A DNA stretch of 64,000 nucleotides from NCBI RefSeq assembly GCF_028823665.1, contig NZ_JAPEHV010000002.1, positions 310,001 to 374,000 of the forward strand. Reading direction: 5' to 3'. This DNA is from Microbacterium sp. C7(2022) (lineage in GTDB: Bacteria > Actinomycetota > Actinomycetes > Actinomycetales > Microbacteriaceae). Under the pieces are notes generated by a model. It was given only the letters and a program-made list of their open reading frames with translations. It had not been told where the DNA came from and made no database searches. The position numbers and the translations under genes are program-made. Of this stretch, positions 17,888-25,889 are shown one piece after another (positions within the stretch are counted from its first letter, which is position 1; each line of letters opens with the position of its first letter).

Positions 17888-19402
17888 ATGGCGGCGATCG
17901 ATACCACCCCCGATACGGGCAACATCCGTACGCCCGCGCCCGCGACTCTCTCTGCTGAGGGGTCACGCGTGATCTGGGTGCTGCTGTCGGCCGCCTTCGT
18001 CGCGATCCTCAATGAGACGACCATGGGTATCGCGATCCCGCAACTGATTCTGACGTTGGGAATCACCGCCGTCGCCGCACAGTGGCTGACGACAGCGTTC
18101 ATGCTCACCATGGCCGTGGTGATCCCCATCACCGGATTCCTGATCCGGCGTTTCAGCACGCGAGCGATGTTCGTTTCGGCGATGACGCTGTTCTCGGCCG
18201 GCACGTTGGTTGCATTCCTGGCACCCGGGTTCGAGGTTCTGCTCGCCGCACGCGTCGTGCAAGCGTCGGGCACCGCGATCCTCATGCCGTTGCTCATGAC
18301 CACGATCATGACGGTCGTGCCTGCTCACTCTCGCGGCGCCATGATGGGCCGCGTCAGCGTCGTGATCGCGCTCGCCCCCGCCATCGGTCCGAGCCTGTCA
18401 GGGCTGATCCTGCAGACCGCCGGATGGCGGTGGATTTTCGGTGCGATCCTGCCCATCGCTTTGGTCGCGTTGTTCGTCGGCGCGAAGTGGATCCACAACT
18501 TGGGCGAGAACACCCACGCCCGCATCGACATCCTGTCCGTGATCCTGTCAGCGCTCGGCTTCGGCGGGCTCGTCTACGGGCTCAGCCAGCTCGGCGGTGG
18601 CGGGCACGGCGCGGGCGGCGGCGACGCAGCTGCGGCCGACGCGATAGCCAGCACCTCGCTCATCATCGCCCTCGTGGTCGGGGTCATCTCCCTCGGGTTC
18701 TTCGTGTGGCGCCAACTCGTGTTGCAGCGCACCGACGAAGCACTGCTCGACCTGCGCGTGTTCACGAGCGCCAACTTCTCCCTCGCGCTCGGGCAGATGG
18801 TCGTCATCTCGCTGGTCTTCTTCGGCGCGATCACGCTCCTCCCGCTCTACCTGCAGCAGGTGCTCGCGCTCGATCCCCTCATCTCGGGTCTCGTACTCCT
18901 GCCGGGCGCGCTCGCGATGGGCTTCGCCGGTCCCGTGATCGGGCGCATCTACGACCGTGCGGGCACGCGAGTGCTCCTCGTACCCGGAGCCGTTCTCACC
19001 AGTGGGATGCTGTGGCTGAGCACCACGTACGATCAGCACACGCCGCTGTGGCTCGTGATCTCCGTTCACACGGTGCTCTCGATCGGCCTCGCACTGTCGT
19101 TCACCCCCCTATTCACCGCGTCCCTCGGATCACTGCAACCGCGCTATTACTCATACGGCAGCGCCATTGTCAGCACCGCCCAGCAGGTTGCCGGCGCCGC
19201 GGGCATCGCCCTCATGATCGGCATCATGTCATCGGTCGCGGCGGGCACGGGCGCCGCTGGCGCCGACGCCATCGCGGCAGAGGCCCAGGGCATCCACTCG
19301 GCGTTCCTAGTCGGAGCGATCCTGTCCTTGCTCACCATCGTCGGGGCCTTCCTGATTCGCAAGCCCGCAGACGACCTCGACGCGCCGCCGCCTGTGCACT
19401 GA
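17888..19402 (+). CDS. MFS drug-type exporter, DHA2 (14-TMS) family
   Basis: A 504-residue major facilitator of the EmrB/QacA group with about 14 hydrophobic helices. Diagnostic stretches include AQWLTTAFMLTMAVVIPITGFLIRRF (end of TM2 to the loop 2-3 motif) and RVVQASGTAILMPLLMT (TM4). ATG at 17888 is preceded by AGGAGG; an upstream in-frame ATG at 17813 is not. A strong hairpin ends transcription 42 nt after the stop. Substrate unknown; proton-coupled multidrug export is the family norm. Confidence 0.92.
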   Translation: MAAIDTTPDTGNIRTPAPATLSAEGSRVIWVLLSAAFVAILNETTMGIAIPQLILTLGITAVAAQWLTTAFMLTMAVVIPITGFLIRRFSTRAMFVSAMTLFSAGTLVAFLAPGFEVLLAARVVQASGTAILMPLLMTTIMTVVPAHSRGAMMGRVSVVIALAPAIGPSLSGLILQTAGWRWIFGAILPIALVALFVGAKWIHNLGENTHARIDILSVILSALGFGGLVYGLSQLGGGGHGAGGGDAAAADAIASTSLIIALVVGVISLGFFVWRQLVLQRTDEALLDLRVFTSANFSLALGQMVVISLVFFGAITLLPLYLQQVLALDPLISGLVLLPGALAMGFAGPVIGRIYDRAGTRVLLVPGAVLTSGMLWLSTTYDQHTPLWLVISVHTVLSIGLALSFTPLFTASLGSLQPRYYSYGSAIVSTAQQVAGAAGIALMIGIMSSVAAGTGAAGADAIAAEAQGIHSAFLVGAILSLLTIVGAFLIRKPADDLDAPPPVH

Positions 19403-19443
19403 GCGGCGAGCCGCCGGCGCGCCCACACGCGGAACCGTAGCCA

Positions 19444-19491
19444 AACGAAACGACCCTGAACTGCCGCTCGGCAGTGCAGGGTCGTTTCGTT
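19444..19491. terminator. Strong bidirectional terminator hairpin
   Basis: Outer arms AACGAAACGACCCTG (19444-19458) and CAGGGTCGTTTCGTT (19477-19491) pair perfectly, with a second stem in between (ACTGCCG/CGGCAGT). It lies between the convergent MFS gene and the Cys-rich peptide gene and should stop both transcripts. Confidence 0.85.
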
Positions 19492-19506
19492 GCGGAAGGC
19501 GCGTCC

Positions 19507-19623
19507 TCAGTTGGTGCCGCAGCTGGTGCCGCCGCAGCAACCGCCCGCGCTCTCGGCGGGGGCGAGAAGGTTCTTCTCGTCGGGTACGGGCTGAAGGGTA
19601 ACGGTGTCGTTGGAGGAAGTCAT
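19507..19623 (-). CDS. 38-residue Cys/Gly-rich peptide downstream of the desaturase
   Basis: A very short gene: ATG at 19623, TGA at 19507-19509. The product begins MTSSNDTVTLQPVPDEKNLL and ends GGCCGGTSCGTN, so all three cysteines sit in the last dozen residues. Third codon positions are mostly G/C (about 31 of 37), as expected for a true gene here. It starts 18 nt after the desaturase stop and ends 15 nt before the terminator hairpin, so it should be co-transcribed with the desaturase. No clear ribosome site is seen. I do not recognise the family. A metal-thiolate or redox peptide, or a modified-peptide precursor, is possible but unproven. Confidence 0.62.
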   Translation of the reverse strand: MTSSNDTVTLQPVPDEKNLLAPAESAGGCCGGTSCGTN

Positions 19624-19641
19624 ACGGCAATCGTAACGCGG

Positions 19642-20751
19642 TTAGGCACGACGGTACTCGCCAACCATCGGGCAATCGAAGGGATCCCGCGCGGCGAGTC
19701 CGACGCGGTTGAGGTACTCGATGACGATGGCGTACGAACGCACCAGGCTCGTCTCGGTGTACGGAACGCCGAGCGTCTCACACTGATCACGCACAATCTC
19801 GCGAGCACGCGAGAGGTGGATGCGCGACATGCTCGGGAAGAGGTGATGCTCAACCTGATAGTTGAGCCCACCCATGAGCCACGTCGCCCACCAGCCGCCC
19901 GAGACGTTGCGAGAGGTCCTCACCTGCTTGCTGAAGAAGTCCAATCGCGCGTCGGGCGCAATGATCGGCATCCCCTTGTGGTTGGGCGCGAACGCGGCGC
20001 CCATGTAGACGCCGAACACGGCGAGCTGAACGCCCATGAATGCAAACGCCATGCCCAGTGGTAACAGGAGGAACACCGGGACGATCACGATCGCAAGGCG
20101 GGTCAGAATCAAAACGATCTCCAACGCACGGCCCTCCACCTTGCCCGGCGTCGTCAGCAGATGCTTGAGGCCGAGATAGTGCAAGTTCACGCCTTCGAGC
20201 ATCAGGAGCGGGAAGAAGAGGTAGCCCTGCTTTCGGGTCAGCACCCGGATGAAGCCGCGTGAGGCCGCGGCATCCTCTTCCAAGAACGAGATCGTGTCGA
20301 CCTCGATGTCGGGGTCCTTGCCCACGCGATTGGGGTTGGCGTGATGACGGCTGTGTTTGGCGTCCCACCACGACAGGCTCATCCCGACCACACCCGCGGC
20401 GAGCACACGCGCCAGACGCGTGTTGGCGCGGCCACCCGTAAGGATCTGCTTGTGGGCTGCTTCGTGTCCAAGAAAAGCGACCTGGGTCATGATGACGCCG
20501 AGCGCGGCCGCCATCAGGAGCTGGAACCACGAATCACCGAGCAGGATGAAACCTGCGACGACACCACCGAAGGCAAGGACGAGCGCCGCACCGACGAGCG
20601 CGTAGAACCAGGGCGTGCGGGCAAGCAGCCCCGTCTCTTTGATCACTTGCGACACGTGTGTGTACGCGCGCGCCATCGGCGGGAAGGTCTGAGCGCTCGC
20701 ATACGTTTGACGAACGGGACCGAGCGTGGGTGCGGGGGCGATCGAGGCCAT
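19642..20751 (-). CDS. Membrane fatty acid desaturase
   Basis: A 369-residue integral-membrane di-iron desaturase of the acyl-lipid/acyl-CoA type (DesA3/linoleoyl-CoA desaturase-like). The three histidine boxes are HEAAHKQ, HSRHHANPN and QVEHHLFP, with paired hydrophobic segments between them. The ATG is preceded by GAGGAG. Introducing double bonds into membrane lipids for fluidity is the expected role. No electron-donor gene is adjacent; the only downstream partner is the small Cys-rich peptide gene. Confidence 0.93.
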   Translation of the reverse strand: MASIAPAPTLGPVRQTYASAQTFPPMARAYTHVSQVIKETGLLARTPWFYALVGAALVLAFGGVVAGFILLGDSWFQLLMAAALGVIMTQVAFLGHEAAHKQILTGGRANTRLARVLAAGVVGMSLSWWDAKHSRHHANPNRVGKDPDIEVDTISFLEEDAAASRGFIRVLTRKQGYLFFPLLMLEGVNLHYLGLKHLLTTPGKVEGRALEIVLILTRLAIVIVPVFLLLPLGMAFAFMGVQLAVFGVYMGAAFAPNHKGMPIIAPDARLDFFSKQVRTSRNVSGGWWATWLMGGLNYQVEHHLFPSMSRIHLSRAREIVRDQCETLGVPYTETSLVRSYAIVIEYLNRVGLAARDPFDCPMVGEYRRA

Positions 20752-20881
20752 GCGGCTCCTCTGGTCGACAGCGGCGACCCGGGAGCCAAAGCTGAATGAG
20801 CAGGCCCTGTCGTAGGACCCGTGTGGCGAGCCTACGTGCGGTCGGATGCCTCGACAGGCATGTATCCCGACCCGGGCGCGC

Positions 20882-22642
20882 CTACAGGGTGTCGTTCCCG
20901 TGGGATTGCTCTCGCGTATTCCTCATCTCAGAACGAAGTTCTTCGGCGCGCTGGTATGCCGTTGTCAACGCGCCCATGAGCGTGGAACTCGCGGGAATGA
21001 CGTTCGCCGCGTCGACATCGTCGAGAACACCCGCCCGTCGCAGCGTCCGCAGGTATCGCGGCGGCACTCCGCAAATCACGAGCGCGATGCCCTGTTCACG
21101 CAATCGGTCGGCCTGCGTACGGAACGCCTTGAAAAACGTCGCAGAGGGGACAGTCGCGGCCGTGCGCAGAGAGAAAACGATCGCCGCATCGGTCGCGTGC
21201 GACAAGTCGGGCCACTCCTCGACAACCGTGTTCACCTCGGAGAACAGACCAGTCCCGGAATAGTGAAGGACGGTCGTTCGATGCGACTCGAGCACGGGAG
21301 GGGGCTCGGCGATACTCCAATCACCATCCGCTTGCGGGACGAGTTGAATGAGGCGGCCGTGGCGTGCCAGCGCGGCTGCGGTGAGGACGATAGACAACCC
21401 GGCACCCAGAAAGATCGCCTGCTGCAGCGGAAGGGCCGTTGTCGCGACGAAGGTCACGACCATGGCGGCCACCGACATCCAGGACGTCTGCAAGATGAGG
21501 GCGATGTCACGGCGCCGACCTACGATGAGCTCTCCCCCGATCACGAGCATGAGCCCGCCGATCACCGCCATGGGGATGTAGCCCGCCCACGGGCCAACCA
21601 AGAGCACGACGATCGCCAGCCACGCGCCGGCGAAGATACCCGACCAACGTGTCGACGCTCCTGCGCTCGTCGCGACACCGGTGCGGGAGAGCGACCCCCC
21701 GGTGGGAAGCGCGGAGAAGAAGCCCCCGGCGATGTTCGCGAGCCCCTGTGCGGTGAAGTCCTTCGACGTGTCAGGGCGTGACCGGTCGGGATTCGGCACT
21801 GCCGCGCTGATCCCGGCGGCCTGCGCAAGGGCGACCAGCGCGATTGCAACAGCGCCGCTGGCCAGCGCGGGAACAGCCGCCAGGTCGGGCAAGCTCAGCG
21901 GCGGAAGGGCGCGCATGATGTCGGCGATGTCGGAGACCAACTCGATGTCGGGGCGCAGCAGCACGCACGCAAGAGTCACCACCAACAGTGCGATCAGCGT
22001 GGCGAGCGAACGTAGCGGCCTGACGAGCCGAACGATGAACCACACGGCGACCGTCGAGAGTGCGACGACCACCGGCGCCCCCTGCCACTGGTCGACGTGC
22101 ACGAACGCGTCGATGAATTTGCCCACGGTGTTGTGACTGGAAGGGTCGTATCCGGTGACATCGCCAATGACGCCGGCAACGATCTGCAAGGCGATGCCGG
22201 TAGTGAATCCGGTCATCACTGCCGTCGACACATACGACATCACGCTGCCCAGCTTCAACAGACCCATGATCAGCATGACGACGCCGACCATGACCGTGAG
22301 TGTCGCGACGGCCCCGATGTCGTCGGGTTGCAAGCCGGCATCGGCCAGCACACTCTGCGACGACAGAGCGATCGCGCTCGTCAGCGTGGTCACCATCAGC
22401 ACCGAGCGGGCGAACACCGATCCGAAGATCGTCGGGATGACCCCCGACCACAGGCCGAGCGGTGCCGCGAAGCCACCGATGCTCGCGTAGGCCATGCCCT
22501 CGGGGATGGAGAATAGTCCCGTCACGAACCCCGAGACGACGTCCTTGCCGGTAGGGCGACCGAACCGCGTGCGAGAGGCAGGGGGTACACGGGGCGGGGT
22601 GCTGTCGACCGGATCGGTGTTCTGCGAAGGTTCCTCAGCCAC
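20882..22642 (-). CDS. SulP family anion transporter with STAS domain
   Basis: A 586-residue SulP/SLC26-type transporter: about ten or more hydrophobic helices starting at GLFSIPEGMAYASIGG, the family's central GGSLSRTGV stretch, and a C-terminal STAS domain from about residue 450. The likely solutes are sulfate, bicarbonate or other anions, and the sequence does not settle which. GTG at 22642 was chosen because a GGTGAG site precedes it and upstream in-frame sequence is Arg-rich and lacks features. It diverges from the LysR-like gene. Confidence 0.88.
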   Translation of the reverse strand: MAEEPSQNTDPVDSTPPRVPPASRTRFGRPTGKDVVSGFVTGLFSIPEGMAYASIGGFAAPLGLWSGVIPTIFGSVFARSVLMVTTLTSAIALSSQSVLADAGLQPDDIGAVATLTVMVGVVMLIMGLLKLGSVMSYVSTAVMTGFTTGIALQIVAGVIGDVTGYDPSSHNTVGKFIDAFVHVDQWQGAPVVVALSTVAVWFIVRLVRPLRSLATLIALLVVTLACVLLRPDIELVSDIADIMRALPPLSLPDLAAVPALASGAVAIALVALAQAAGISAAVPNPDRSRPDTSKDFTAQGLANIAGGFFSALPTGGSLSRTGVATSAGASTRWSGIFAGAWLAIVVLLVGPWAGYIPMAVIGGLMLVIGGELIVGRRRDIALILQTSWMSVAAMVVTFVATTALPLQQAIFLGAGLSIVLTAAALARHGRLIQLVPQADGDWSIAEPPPVLESHRTTVLHYSGTGLFSEVNTVVEEWPDLSHATDAAIVFSLRTAATVPSATFFKAFRTQADRLREQGIALVICGVPPRYLRTLRRAGVLDDVDAANVIPASSTLMGALTTAYQRAEELRSEMRNTREQSHGNDTL

Positions 22643-22758
22643 CCACTCACCATAGCGAGGCGCGCCGCGGCGCAGATTGCCCGCCCACGAGCTCAGGTCA
22701 GGGCGTAGTACCGTGATCGGATGCTGCTTCCCGCCACACCACGAATGCGAACGGCCCC

Positions 22759-23109
22759 GTGAAGATCGCAGATCTGAGACGCTTCGTGGCGATCGTGCAA
22801 CACGATGCGCACGTGCCGCGTGCGGCGGCATCCCTCGACATCCCTCTGGCGGCGCTGTACTCGACTATCGACCGACTCGAGGGCGAGGTCGGGCATCCAC
22901 TGTTCACGAGGGCGAAGTCCGGGTGGTCGCTCACCGCTGCGGGGTCATTGCTATTGGACGAAGCGAAGCGACAGATCGCCGCCGCTCCCCCGGCGGTTGC
23001 CGGTGGGAAAGCACCTTCCGGCGGCAAAGCCAAGGCGTCGAAGGGCAAGGGACGGGCCCCTGCGGTCAAGGGCCAACCGAAGCCTTACAAGAAGCGCCAG
23101 GGGCGCTGA
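22759..23109 (+). CDS. LysR-type DNA-binding domain with basic tail (no effector domain)
   Basis: A 116-residue protein. Residues 1-60 are a LysR-type winged helix-turn-helix (LRRFVAIVQHDAHVPRAAAS, then GHPLFTR and LTAAG). The roughly 200-residue inducer-binding domain of normal LysR regulators is absent. Instead the protein ends in a Lys/Gly/Pro/Ala-rich tail (SGGKAKASKGKGRAPAVKG). The stop is followed within 3 nt by the convergent hydrolase gene, so this is not an obvious frameshift. The tail looks like a nonspecific DNA-binding extension. GTG start; weak ribosome site. Confidence 0.8.
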   Translation: MKIADLRRFVAIVQHDAHVPRAAASLDIPLAALYSTIDRLEGEVGHPLFTRAKSGWSLTAAGSLLLDEAKRQIAAAPPAVAGGKAPSGGKAKASKGKGRAPAVKGQPKPYKKRQGR

Positions 23110-23112
23110 ACC

Positions 23113-23781
23113 TCAGTCCCAGTCGAGGTAGTCCTCGATCGCCCACGACGTCGCCGTCATATGCGTGAACGGGAACATATGCCCCGCTCCGTCGATCGGA
23201 ACGACACTCACTCGGTCGGCGGCGCTCTGCTGCAACGCTTCACCGTTGCTGGGCGGCGTGATTTCGTCGTCCGTGCCCTGAATCACCAGCACCGGGATTC
23301 CCTCTGCGAGCGGTACCGCCTGACCGGCTGCGTTCCGCGCCGCGGCTTGCATGTCGCTGACCTCGTCGTCGTGAAGTCGCTCCGGGATGCCGGGGAAGTC
23401 CCGCGAGCTGGTCGTGTGCCCATCGCTCTCGACGCCCATCAGCAGCACTCCGTTGACACGGTCGTGGTGGCCGGCCGCGACGGCGCGCGCGACGGAGCCG
23501 CCGAAGCCGTGTCCGCCGACCCACGCATGGTCCACGCCGAGAGCATCCATGACATCGATCACGTCTTGAGCGAGGTCCTCGAGTGTTTCCGCGCCATCAG
23601 TCGGCCGGCGCGATCCGATCCGCACGACCCGGAAGTCCTCTTCCGAGACGGAGTGCGCCAGGTTTCCCAAGTAGCCGACGGTGAGCCCTTGACCGGGCAG
23701 GAGGATCACCGCGGGACCCGCCCCCTCTTCGGCGTACGGGATTCGCCGACCCTCAGGTTCGAAGATCTGAACATCGCTCAT
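23113..23781 (-). CDS. Alpha/beta-hydrolase fold protein lacking the nucleophile serine
   Basis: A 222-residue alpha/beta-hydrolase fold protein. Strand-helix features are clear (AVILLPGQG for the oxyanion region, PVLVIQGTDDEITPP for the acid loop, GAGHMFPF for the catalytic His). At the nucleophile elbow, where GxSxG is expected, the sequence is GGHGFGGSVA, so the serine position is Gly. It may therefore be inactive, or use another mechanism. The start at 23781 has AGAGGA upstream. It follows the DUF6493-like gene by 19 nt in the same direction. Confidence 0.85.
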   Translation of the reverse strand: MSDVQIFEPEGRRIPYAEEGAGPAVILLPGQGLTVGYLGNLAHSVSEEDFRVVRIGSRRPTDGAETLEDLAQDVIDVMDALGVDHAWVGGHGFGGSVARAVAAGHHDRVNGVLLMGVESDGHTTSSRDFPGIPERLHDDEVSDMQAAARNAAGQAVPLAEGIPVLVIQGTDDEITPPSNGEALQQSAADRVSVVPIDGAGHMFPFTHMTATSWAIEDYLDWD

Positions 23782-23800
23782 GACTGAAATCCTCTCACGC

Positions 23801-24634
23801 TCACGCGCTCCCGAAATCTGATGCCACCCCCTCGAACCAGCGCTTCTGGTAGGCGGGCAGGTCGCTTCGCAGCGCAGACTGCGCGCCGTGCACGACGAAC
23901 TCATGAGTCCACAGGCCCGCTCGCACGAGTCCCGGCACGACGACCTCGCGCAGCGAACTATCACTATGAGGAGGGAGGTCACGTTGCGCCAGCGAGGCGC
24001 CGCTCACACCAGGTGTGACGAAGATGCGCGTGAACAAGTGGCTGGTGACCTGCGGTCGTGCCAGAAGCCAGCGGAGCAGAGGACGACCGGGCTCGGCCGT
24101 CAATCCGCTGAACAACATCAGCACCGCACCGTCGTGACGCGGAGGCTCTACCAGGCCCGCTTCGACCCACTCGTACATCACGCCGCGACCGGCGTTACGG
24201 TCCCAATGTTTCGGGTTCGACCAGTAGTCCGCTGACCACTGCTCGCAGAAGATCGAGAGGTCGCCGGGGAACAACGCCGGATAGAGCGCCTCGGCGAAGC
24301 CACTTCCTGTGGGGATCGGCCACACCTTCGCCGCCTGCGCCGATGTTCGGGCCGCGAGCAGTACGGTCGTCGCGGCATCCCAGTGCCCCGTGGTGATCGA
24401 GCCCTCCCATGCATCGATGAACTGCGCGTAGCCGCCGGGATAGTCCTTGCGGAGACTGCGCAGCCACCTCGAGACAGTCGATCCGAACTGAACGCTCAGA
24501 ATCGCTCTAGCCCGCGCTACCAAGGGCTTGGAGAGTGCGCGGCGCCTCGGGGCGTCGATCGCCACAAGCGCGCCGAGCAATTCATCGCGCCTTCCGGCAG
24601 AGAGGAGATCTCTGAGCTCACGTGTGCTGGTCAC
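23801..24634 (-). CDS. Conserved hypothetical protein (possibly DUF6493-related)
   Basis: A 277-residue soluble protein, GTG start. The N-terminal third is helical and Arg/Leu/Ala-rich (TRELRDLLSAGRRDELLGALVAI). Later there are Trp-rich segments (WSADYWSNPKHWDRN, MYEWVEAGL) and RPLLRWLLARPQVTSHLFTRIF. It reminds me of actinobacterial DUF6493-type proteins, but I am not certain. No catalytic motif is apparent. The displaced ychF 3' end lies 56 nt upstream of its start, so this gene would originally have followed ychF directly. Confidence 0.7.
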   Translation of the reverse strand: MTSTRELRDLLSAGRRDELLGALVAIDAPRRRALSKPLVARARAILSVQFGSTVSRWLRSLRKDYPGGYAQFIDAWEGSITTGHWDAATTVLLAARTSAQAAKVWPIPTGSGFAEALYPALFPGDLSIFCEQWSADYWSNPKHWDRNAGRGVMYEWVEAGLVEPPRHDGAVLMLFSGLTAEPGRPLLRWLLARPQVTSHLFTRIFVTPGVSGASLAQRDLPPHSDSSLREVVVPGLVRAGLWTHEFVVHGAQSALRSDLPAYQKRWFEGVASDFGSA

Positions 24635-24689
24635 GCACTCACGGTACCTGCATCCGCCCGCGATGCCCGTGCACGGGTGACGCGACCCG

Positions 24690-24720
24690 CGCTACACGTT
24701 GAAGCGGAACTCCACGACGT
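24690..24720 (-). repeat. Displaced remnant of the ychF 3' end (attachment-site-like repeat)
   Basis: Read on the minus strand this segment encodes VVEFRFNV followed by TAG, the conserved YchF C-terminus, using GTG, CGC, TTC and GTG codons typical of this genome. No ychF body precedes it; the GNAT gene does. It matches 25887-25917 at 27 of 31 positions, and all four differences are at wobble positions. Confidence 0.85.
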
Positions 24721-24724
24721 TACG

Positions 24725-25288
24725 TCACCCACGGCCATCTGCGGGGGCAATGTGCCCGCCGATCATCGGGATGTCGGTGTGTGCCGGCGCTGGATCGGAC
24801 TGCAGCCGCCCGTATGTGTCGACATCGACCCGGTGACCATCGACCAGGAACTTCGCGCGCTCGGTGCCCTCCTTGATGAACCCGGCACGTCGGGCGACCG
24901 CACCCGATGCTGGGTTGTTCACCCGGTGCCCGAGTTCGAGGCGCTCCAGTCCGCGCGCGCTCAGCGCCCAGTCCGCAACCGTCGCAGCCGCCCGAGCGGT
25001 CCATCCGCGCCCTCTCGCAGCATCGGTCATCCAATACCAGAACCAGCCGTTACGATTCGCATGGTCAACGGACACGCAGACGACGCCGACCAGCGAATCG
25101 TCCTCGACGACTGCCCATGCCTCGTGCGGAGACCCCGCTTCGATCAGTCGATCGACATACCGCTCCGCGTCGACCATCGCCTTGACATCGCACTGACGCG
25201 CCATGTCTGCATTCGACAAGAACGCCGCGAGCACGGCGGGCGCATCATTGCGCCGAAGTCGCCGGAGAGCGACCGGCTCGTCGTTCAC
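24725..25288 (-). CDS. GNAT acetyltransferase (RimJ/RimL type) of the cassette
   Basis: A 187-residue GNAT-family N-acetyltransferase. The acetyl-CoA-binding region is seen in GWFWYWMTDAARGRGWTARA (R/Q-x-x-G-x-G/A type), followed by LERLELGHRVNNPASGAVARRAGFIKEGTER, typical of RimJ/RimL-like enzymes. The substrate could be a protein N-terminus or a small amine. The GTG start overlaps the higA stop by 4 nt, so it is coupled to the toxin-antitoxin pair. The stop is only a few bases from the relic ychF end, at the cassette boundary. Confidence 0.88.
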   Translation of the reverse strand: MNDEPVALRRLRRNDAPAVLAAFLSNADMARQCDVKAMVDAERYVDRLIEAGSPHEAWAVVEDDSLVGVVCVSVDHANRNGWFWYWMTDAARGRGWTARAAATVADWALSARGLERLELGHRVNNPASGAVARRAGFIKEGTERAKFLVDGHRVDVDTYGRLQSDPAPAHTDIPMIGGHIAPADGRG

Positions 25289-25587
25289 GCGACCTTCAGC
25301 GGAGTGATCGCCGCGATCTGCTCGGCGACCCGGTCCTCGGCTAGGTCCAACTCGTACCGCGTCTGCAGATTAAGCCAGAACTGCGCCGTGACCCCGAAAT
25401 AGCGCTCGAATCGAAGAGCCGTGTCGGCCGTGATTCCACGCTTGCCGTGCACGATCTCGTTGATGCGGCGTGGCGGTACACCGATTGCGACCGCGAGCTT
25501 GTTCTGAGTGATCTCGAAGCCCTTGATGAAGTCCTCCATGAGGACCTCGCCCGGGTGAATCGGGGGAATCTTGTCAGTGATAGTCAA
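25285..25587 (-). CDS. higA: HigA-type antitoxin
   Basis: A 100-residue XRE-type helix-turn-helix antitoxin. The N-terminus IPPIHPGEVLMEDFIKGFEITQNKLA and the GVPPRRINEIVHGKRGITADTALRFERYFG core are hallmarks of the HigA/VapI family. The start is taken as TTG at 25587, just after GGAG and in frame with the family N-terminus, overlapping higB by 14 nt; no closer ATG fits. It should neutralise HigB and autorepress the operon. Overlaps the GNAT gene by 4 nt. Confidence 0.88.
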   Translation of the reverse strand: MTITDKIPPIHPGEVLMEDFIKGFEITQNKLAVAIGVPPRRINEIVHGKRGITADTALRFERYFGVTAQFWLNLQTRYELDLAEDRVAEQIAAITPLKVA

Positions 25588-25855
25588 CGATCTCCACCTC
25601 CTCTGGTCCAGCATCGGTCCACACGAAGCAGATCCTCCACTGATCATTGATCCTGATGCTGTGTTGTCCGGCACGATCGCCTCTCAGCGCTTCGAGTCGG
25701 TTTCCCGGCGGGAGCCGGAGATCGTCCAATGACTCGGCGGCTCCCACCTGACGCAGCTTGCGCAACGCCGCCGAGTGGATCCGAGGATCGATCGACGGCA
25801 CGCGTTCGCGACGCCACAGTCGTTCGGTTTCTTTACTTCCGAACGACCTGATCAT
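25574..25855 (-). CDS. higB: HigB-type mRNA-interferase toxin
   Basis: A 93-residue RelE/HigB-family toxin. Family landmarks are the N-terminal IRSFGSKETERLW, LRLPPGNRLEALRGDRAGQHSIRINDQWRICF and the C-terminal VEIVDYH. HigB enzymes cut ribosome-bound mRNA. As usual for higBA, the toxin precedes the antitoxin. Codons such as AGG, AGA, AGT and GGA are more frequent than in flanking genes, suggesting transfer. The start lies 33 nt after the ychF stop. Confidence 0.9.
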   Translation of the reverse strand: MIRSFGSKETERLWRRERVPSIDPRIHSAALRKLRQVGAAESLDDLRLPPGNRLEALRGDRAGQHSIRINDQWRICFVWTDAGPEEVEIVDYH

Positions 25856-25866
25856 CGACCAAGAGC

Positions 25867-25889
25867 ATAACGCATCGCGTCAATAACGC
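25867..25889 (-). promoter_or_regulatory. Direct repeats upstream of higB (candidate HigA operator)
   Basis: Two copies of GCGTTAT (minus strand) lie at 25867-25873 and 25883-25889, 16 bp apart, with TTGACG between them. They occupy the short gap between the ychF stop and the higB start, and the outer copy touches the ychF stop codon. HigA autoregulation at this site is inference. Confidence 0.4.

Noticed and set aside
24725..25288. GNAT protein as a TacT-type toxin
   Set aside because: It lacks an adjacent ribbon-helix-helix antitoxin and resembles RimJ/RimL acetyltransferases; the toxin of the cassette is HigB.
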